In this document: one piece after another, positions 58,901 through 64,000 of the stretch
Numbering within the stretch: position 1 is the stretch's first letter
Layout: each line of letters starts with the position of its first letter
Source: Cyclina sinensis
Taxonomy: Eukaryota > Mollusca > Bivalvia > Venerida > Veneridae
Length of the DNA stretch: 64,000 nt
NCBI GenBank assembly: GCA_012932295.1
Contig: JAAONU010000010.1
Span: 24,116,977 to 24,180,976 of the forward strand
Direction: 5' to 3'
Translations under genes and position numbers: made by a program
The notes under the pieces: generated by a model
Database searches by the model: none
What the model was told of the DNA's origin: nothing
Seen by the model: only the letters and a program-made list of their open reading frames with translations

Positions 58901-61900
58901 ATTACTGTAGAAGACATCAGCATATACAGTCACATGCTGTCTATATTACTGTAGAAGACATCAGCATATACAGTCACATGCTGTCTATATTACTGTAGAA
59001 GACATCAGCATATACAGTCACATGCTGTCTATATTACTGTAGAAGACATCAGCATATACAGTCACATGCTGTCTATATTACTGTAGAAGACATCAGCATA
59101 TACAGTCACATGCTGTCTATATTACTGTAGAAGACATCAGCATATACAGTCACATGCTGTCTTTATTACTGTAGAAGACATCAGCATATACAGTCACATG
59201 CTGTCTATATTACTGTAGAAGACATCAGCATATAAAGTCACATGCTGTCTATATTACTGTAGAAGACATCAGCATATACAGTCACATGCTGTCTATATTA
59301 CTGTAGAAGACATCAGCATATACAGCCACATGCTGTCTATATTACTATAGAAGACATCAGCATATACAGCCACATGCTGTCTATATTACTATAGAAGACA
59401 TCAGCATATACAGTCACATGCTGTCTATATTACTATAGAAGACATCAGCATATACAGTCACATGCTGTCTATATTACTATAGAAGACATCAGCATATACA
59501 GTCACATGCTGTCTATATTACTATAGAAGACATCAGCATATACAGTCACATGCTGTCTATATTACTGTAGAAGACATCAAGCATATACAGTCACATGCTG
59601 TCTATATTACTGTAGAAGACATCAAGCATATACAGTCACATGCTGTCTATATTACTGTAGAAGACATCAGCATATACAGTCACATGCTGTCTATATTACT
59701 ATAGAAGACATCAGCATATACAGTCACATGCTGTCTATATTACTGTAGAAGACATCAGCATATACAGTCACATGCTGTCTATATTACTGTAGAAGACATC
59801 AGCATATACAGTCACATGCTGTCTATATTACTGTAGAAGACATCAGCATATACAGTCACATGCTGTCTATATTACTGTAGAAGACATCAGCATATACAGT
59901 CACATGCTGTCTATATTACTGTAGAAGACATCAGCATATACAGTTACATGATGTCTATATTACTGTAGAAGACATCAGCATATACAGTCACATGCTGTCT
60001 ATATTACTGTAGAAGACATCAGCATATACAGTCACATGCTGTCTATATTACTGTAGAAGACATCAGCATATACAGTCACATGCTGTCTATATTACTGTAG
60101 AAGACATCAGCATATACAGTCACATGCTGTCTATATTACTGTAGAAGACATCAGCATATACAGTCACATGCTGTCTATATTACTGTAGAAGACATCAGCA
60201 TATACAGTCACATGCTGTCTATATTACTGTAGAAGACATCAGCATATACAGTCACATGCTGTCTATATTACTGTAGAAGACATCAGCATATACAGTCACA
60301 TGCTGTCTATATTACTGTAGAAGACATCAGCATATACAGTCACATGCTGTCTATATTACTGTAGAAGACATCAGCATATACAGTCACATGCTGTCTATAT
60401 TACTGTAGAAGACATCAGCATATACAGTCACATGCTGTCTATATTACTGTAGAAGACATCAGCATATACAGTCACATGCTGTCTATATTACTGTAGAAGA
60501 CATCAGCATATACAGTCACATGCTGTCTATATTACTGTAGAAGACATCAGCATATACAGTCACATGCTGTCTATATTACTGTAGAAGACATCAGCATATA
60601 CAGCCACATGCTGTCTATATTACTATAGAAGACATCAGCATATACAGCCACATGCTGTCTATATTACTATAGAAGACATCAGCATATACAGTCACATGCT
60701 GTCTATTTTACTGTAGAAGACATCAGCATATACAGTCATGCTATCATTATTACTGTTGAAGACATCAGCATATACAGTCACATGCTGTCTATTTTACTGT
60801 AGAAGACATCAGCATATACAGTCACATGCTGTCTATTTTACTGTAGAAGACATCAGCATATACAGTCACATGCTGTCTATATTACTGTAGAAGACATCAA
60901 CATATACAGTCACATGCTGTCTATTTTACTGTAGAAGACATCAGCATATACAGTCATGCTATCATTATTACTATAGAAGACATCAGCATATACAGTCACA
61001 TGCTGTCTATATTACTGTAGAAGACATCAGCATATACAGTCATGCTATCATTATTACTGTAGAAGACATCAGCATATACAGTCATGCTATCATTATTACT
61101 GTAGAAGACATCAGCATATACAGTCATGCTATCATTATTACTGTAGAAGACATCAGCATATACAGTCACATGCTGTCTATATTACTGTAGAAGACATCAG
61201 CATATACAGTCATGCTATCATTATTACTGTAGAAGACATCAGCATATACAGTCATGCTATCATTATTACTGTAGAAGACATCAGCATATACAGTCACATG
61301 CTGTCTATATTACTGTAGAAGACATCAGCATATACAGTCATGCTATCATTAATACTGTAGAAGACATCAGCATATACAGTCATGCTATCATTATTACTGT
61401 AGAAGACATCAGCATATACAGTCATGCTATCATTATTACTGTAGAAGACATCAGCATATACAGTCATGCTATCATTATTACTATAGAAGACATCAGCATA
61501 TACAGTCACATGCTGTTTATATTACTGTAGAAGACATCAGCATATACAGTCATGCTATCATTATTACTGTAGAAGACATCAGCATATACAGTCATGCTAT
61601 CATTATTACTGTAGAAGACATCAGCATATACAGTCATGCTATCATTATTACTGTAGAAGACATCAGCATATACAGTCATGCTATCATTATTACTGTAGAA
61701 GACATCAGCATATACAGTCACATGCTGTCTATATTACTGTAGAAGACATCAGCATATACAGTCATGCTATCATTATTACTGTAGAAGACATCAGCATATA
61801 CAGTCATGCTATCATTATTACTGTAGAAGACATCAGCATATACAGTCATGCTATCATTATTACTGTAGAAGACATCAGCATATACAGTCATGCTATCATT

Positions 61901-63594
61901 ATTACTGTAGAAGACATCAGCATATACAGTCATGCTATCATTATTACTGTAGAAGACATCAGCATATACAGTCATGCTATCATTATTACTGTAGAAGACA
62001 TCAGCATATACAGTCATGCTATCATTATTACTGTAGAAGACATCAGCATATACAGTCATGCTATCATTATTACTGTAGAAGACATCAGCATATACAGTCA
62101 CATGCTGTCTATATTACTGTAGAAGACATCAGCATATACAGTCACATGCTGTCTATTTTACTGTAGAAGACATCAGCATATACAGTCATGCTATCTATAT
62201 TACTGTAGAAGACATCAGCATATACAGTCACATGCTGTCTATTTTACTGTAGAAGACATCAGCATATACAGTCACATGCTGTCTATTTTACTGTAGAAGA
62301 CATCAGCATATACAGTCACATGCTGTCTATATTACTGTAGAAGACATCAACATATACAGTCACATGCTATCATTATTACTGTAGAAGACATCAGCATATA
62401 CAGTCATGCTATCATTATTACTGTAGAAGACATCAGCATATACAGTCATGCTATCATTATTACTGTAGAAGACATCAGCATATACAGTCACATGCTGTCT
62501 ATTTTACTGTAGAAGACATCAGCATATACAGTCACATGCTGTCTATATTACTGTAGAAGACATCAACATATACAGTCACATGCTGTCTATTTTACTGTAG
62601 AAGACATCAGCATATACAGTCACATGCTGTCTATATTACTGTAGGACACATCAGCATATACAGTCACATGCTGTCTATTTTACTGTAGAAGACATCAGTA
62701 TATACAGTCACATGCTGTCTATATTACTATAGAAGACATCAGCATATACAGTCATGTTACCTCTAATTGTGTTGTAGACGTCAGCATTACCTAAAGGTGT
62801 AGCTACACAGTCATCAACAGCCGGTTCTGTTGCTGGTATTAATGTACTGTCAGTCGGTAACCTTACAGAGGCAACACTAGGAGTGTACACATGCATTGTT
62901 AGCATCAGTGGACATACTCATGAACAGACGCATTTTATTGATATTATTAAAGGTACATTAAAGATAATATTTTATTTTTGTACATCAAATTGAACAATAT
63001 ATGTATATAAGTATTGTGCTGACATATGGATTTTTGCTTAAATATTTTCTTCCTGGAAAAAATATCACTCGAAACTGTCGCAAAAAAATCACCTTTTCCA
63101 GATAAATATTTTGATTTTTGCTTCTTAGAAACACCAACAGTGACCCTTACAAAAACATCAGTAACGACTAACTTTGCACTGCAGTGTTTGAGTACAGGGT
63201 ATCCTATACCTCGTTTGGAGTGGGATTTTATACCAGCATCGGTAAGTGAATACTACCAGCAATATTCAACTATGAGATGCATTAAAATCTATTAATTTTT
63301 TCTCTACTAAAGTAAACACTCCATATTTCATAGCTGATCTGGTTTAAGTAATGCACTAAAGAAAAGATTATTGCTTGAAGTTCTCATTATTTTAAGTAAA
63401 GAATATATACGACAGTCCAATATTTATTTTAGGCTGGACACAGTGGTGTTCCATCAGGTGTACAGTACAGTTACCTCCCTTTTATGTCAACCCTCTTCGT
63501 CTTTTACTATCAACCATCGAATCACGATGGCACTTGGTATTGTAAAGCAACCAACAGTGTAGGAACAGCTCTTGGGATCGTCATTATACCATAG
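44909..63594 (+). CDS. LU-Ig paralogue B: signal peptide, two Ly6/uPAR domains, Thr/Ser linker, two Ig domains
   Basis: Eleven coding exons: 44909-44918, 47320-47441, 47701-47772, 50202-50394, 51851-51939, 53163-53237, 53649-53745, 54855-55009, 62778-62952, 63129-63241 and 63433-63594. All junctions are GT...AG; the sum is 1263 bases (420 residues). Exons 1, 3, 4, 5, 7 and 10 have exactly the same lengths as in paralogue A (10, 72, 193, 89, 97, 113) and all phases agree. The signal peptide is MAKGLVIGFLLLRLSCTAA. LU1 has LLCLSCKHVVDVRDC, YHLGCTN and LICLQCCNNTDGCNRHLCG. LU2 has RCMACDDIIDTKYC, YEMGCMG and CFTCCNSTDLCN. A shorter linker (TTTEATPHTSANPT) precedes Ig1 (ISLACITSPPAQTYIWKFNG, LGVYTCIVS) and Ig2 (FALQCLSTGYPIPRLEWDF, DGTWYCKATNSVG). 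TAG at 63592-63594 abuts GTAAAC. No membrane anchor is seen. The gene spans 18.7 kb against 6.6 kb for A, due to repeats in introns 1, 3, 5 and 8. Confidence 0.88.
45965..46831. mobile_element. Non-autonomous pogo/Tigger-like MITE in intron 1 of paralogue B
   Basis: The ends are inverted repeats, CAGTGGAACTTCCGAAT at the left and TTCGGAAGTTCCACTG at the right, flanked on both sides by TA, the target duplication of Tc1/mariner/pogo elements. Several more GGAATTCAGAAGT/TTCGGAAGTTCC words inside extend the inverted structure. It is about 867 bp with no transposase frame. Family assignment rests on the CAGTGGAAC terminus plus TA and is an inference. Confidence 0.75.
47945..48125. repeat. Imperfect tandem duplication of about 90 bp
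   Basis: Phrases such as TTACTAGTCCTTATCTCAAT and TTACTAGCCTATGTTTAAAT, each followed by GCTAxACCxTTAAC and TGxTGTAATG, recur at about 47956 and 48066 in intron 3 of paralogue B. Confidence 0.6.
48205..49345. mobile_element. Foldback element with long subrepeat-bearing inverted ends
   Basis: The left arm (about 48205-48310) has TTCCATCTTGCTTGATGACA and CTTGATTCCATCTTGCTTTA. The right arm (about 49225-49345) holds their reverse complements (TGTCATCAAGCAAGATGGAA and AATAAAGCAATATGGAATCA). Each arm is made of two or three subrepeats near 46 bp. A smaller palindrome lies inside (48348-48489: CCAGCTAATCCGGGTGTAC against CCCGGATTAGCTGG). No coding capacity. In intron 3 of paralogue B. Confidence 0.65.
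51968..52802. mobile_element. Inverted-end element carrying a 146-bp tandem array, intron 5 of paralogue B
   Basis: It begins ACCAGGTTTTCAATTTTGAA and ends TTTTTGAAAACCTGGTTTCG, so CCAGGTTTTCA and TGAAAACCTGG form inverted ends. Inside, a 146-bp unit starting TGTCCGCTCTGTAACTCTTC repeats from 52057 with starts near 52203, 52349 and 52495, nearly identical copies that imply recent amplification. The three identical 60-codon minus-strand open frames in it are by-products. Confidence 0.8.
52861..52903. repeat. (AAT)n microsatellite
   Basis: About fourteen AAT/ATA triplets in intron 5 of paralogue B. Confidence 0.95.
55128..55506. mobile_element. MITE-like element, compact copy
   Basis: About 380 bp, from GGGGGACGTTAATGGATTAT to AATTTGTTATCAGGAATGCC. 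The same sequence, interrupted twice, is at 21183-22712. Imperfect inverted ends (ATTACATTGGTCCTTCCATT and CCAACTGAAAGGACCAATGT). In intron 8 of paralogue B. Confidence 0.7.
55795..56010. repeat. Repeat-like block of CGATxxxACGA words
   Basis: The block has reiterated GCGATATTACGACGC, CACGAAAATACGATGCG and CGCGCTATCGATAACGC words, unusually CpG-rich for the window. It looks like part of an interspersed repeat in intron 8 of paralogue B. The 110-codon open frame over it has no start context or motif. Confidence 0.4.
56140..62765. repeat. 42/44-bp minisatellite of about 6.6 kb, derived from a splice acceptor
   Basis: About 140-150 units lie inside intron 8 of paralogue B. The main unit is 44 bp (ACATCAGCATATACAGTCAC, ATGCTGTCTA, TATTACTGTAGAAG). 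Towards the right end a 42-bp variant with CATGCTATCATTATTACTG dominates. The left 300 bases (56140-56460) are diverged ancestral-looking units, one reading GGCCGTAGACGTCAGCATTA. The last unit runs straight into exon 9 (TTGTGTTGTAG, then ACGTCAGCATTACC). Minus-strand open frames such as 61718-62101 occur where the 42-bp variant (14 codons) is uninterrupted and are not genes. Confidence 0.97.
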
Positions 63595-63699
63595 GTAAAC
63601 AAAGTGTGGTGCTTTGGAGGAGTAGTGGGAGACAGATAGAGCATTTTATATTCAACATTTTTGCGCGAGGACTGTTTCGAAACCAGAAAGGAGTCATAT

Positions 63700-64000
63700 T
63701 TATTATACCCCCGCCACACACACACATGAAGTGGAACGGCGGACATATTGATTTGTATGTCTGCCTGTCTGTATGTCACAAAGTTTGTCTGAACTTATTC
63801 TCCTGGACGTGTTTCAATGGAACTTGCTAAGTTTTCTTTGTACCAAGTCTAGTTGAGCATATCGTCGCTATTTTTCGGTTCAGTGATTTTCAACCAAGTC
63901 ACGGGCATTCATTTGTCCACATTTCAACACATACTGGCACGAATCCACAACCGCTAGTAAGATTTTGACGAAACTTTACAGGAATGATCATAAGCAAGTG
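63700..64000. repeat. Start of a bivalve-type interspersed repeat downstream of paralogue B
   Basis: ACCCCCGCCACACACACACA is followed by GTCTGCCTGTCTGTATGTCA and a GTTTGTCTGAACTTATTC-type body, similar in style to the repeats at 37.5-40.4 kb. It continues beyond the window. The 3' UTR exon of paralogue B, if the donor at 63595 is used, should lie further on. Confidence 0.4.

Noticed and set aside
61294..62101. Minus-strand frames with a MTVYADVFYSNNDS period
   Set aside because: They arise where the 42-bp satellite variant is uninterrupted; they are antisense to the host gene and stop wherever a 44-bp unit occurs.
56140..62765. Possible CRISPR array
   Set aside because: The repeats are contiguous with no unique spacers, and the host is eukaryotic.

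Overview
This window is eukaryotic nuclear DNA, most likely from a bivalve mollusc. Coding sequence is split into short exons with GT...AG junctions, is AT-rich, and is scattered among abundant minisatellites, tRNA-derived SINEs, MITE-like inverted-repeat elements and GTCCG-rich repeat families of the kind common in bivalve genomes. There is no prokaryotic gene organisation. The species cannot be fixed from the sequence alone.

Five spliced genes can be assembled. (1) About 1.8-4.6 kb, plus strand: a small protein of about 170 residues with one C-terminal transmembrane segment and an intron in its 3' UTR. (2) 5.5-7.95 kb, minus strand: a secreted protein with a signal peptide and two tandem Frizzled cysteine-rich domains (FZ/CRD), apparently with nothing after them. 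(3) 15.35-24.0 (or 24.4) kb, minus strand: a pentameric ligand-gated ion channel subunit that keeps the FPFD signature but has neither Cys-loop cysteine and has a TM3-TM4 loop of only about 14 residues, so it resembles prokaryotic channels in layout although it is cut by introns. (4) 29.97-36.56 kb and (5) 44.91-63.59 kb, both plus strand: tandem paralogues A and B, each with 11 coding exons in the same phases. Each encodes a signal peptide, two Ly6/uPAR (three-finger, LU) domains, a Thr-rich linker and two Ig-like domains. In both, the stop codon TAG is the last codon of the exon and is followed at once by a splice donor.

The rest is repeats. A 38-bp satellite fills 1-0.87 kb. A mosaic of 28-bp and 42-bp arrays with an internal duplication of about 245 bp fills 11.7-14.9 kb. 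A compound CAT/ACA microsatellite lies at 23.5 kb, a 27-bp minisatellite with all frames open at 28.0-29.5 kb, a 44-bp array at 43.1-43.7 kb, and a 42/44-bp array of over 6 kb at 56.1-62.76 kb. That last array lies inside intron 8 of paralogue B, and its unit matches the 3' splice site and first bases of the next exon, so the array appears to have grown out of a splice acceptor. Paralogue B is nearly three times as long as A, almost entirely from repeats in its introns (a pogo-like MITE, a foldback element, a 146-bp tandem array and the acceptor-derived array).

The genes suggest extracellular recognition and signalling: Wnt-type ligand binding (FZ), a ligand-gated channel, and LU-Ig secreted proteins that could be cell-surface or humoral recognition molecules. 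No operon-like relationship is implied. All exon models come from reading splice signals, phases and domain patterns by eye and have no transcript support.
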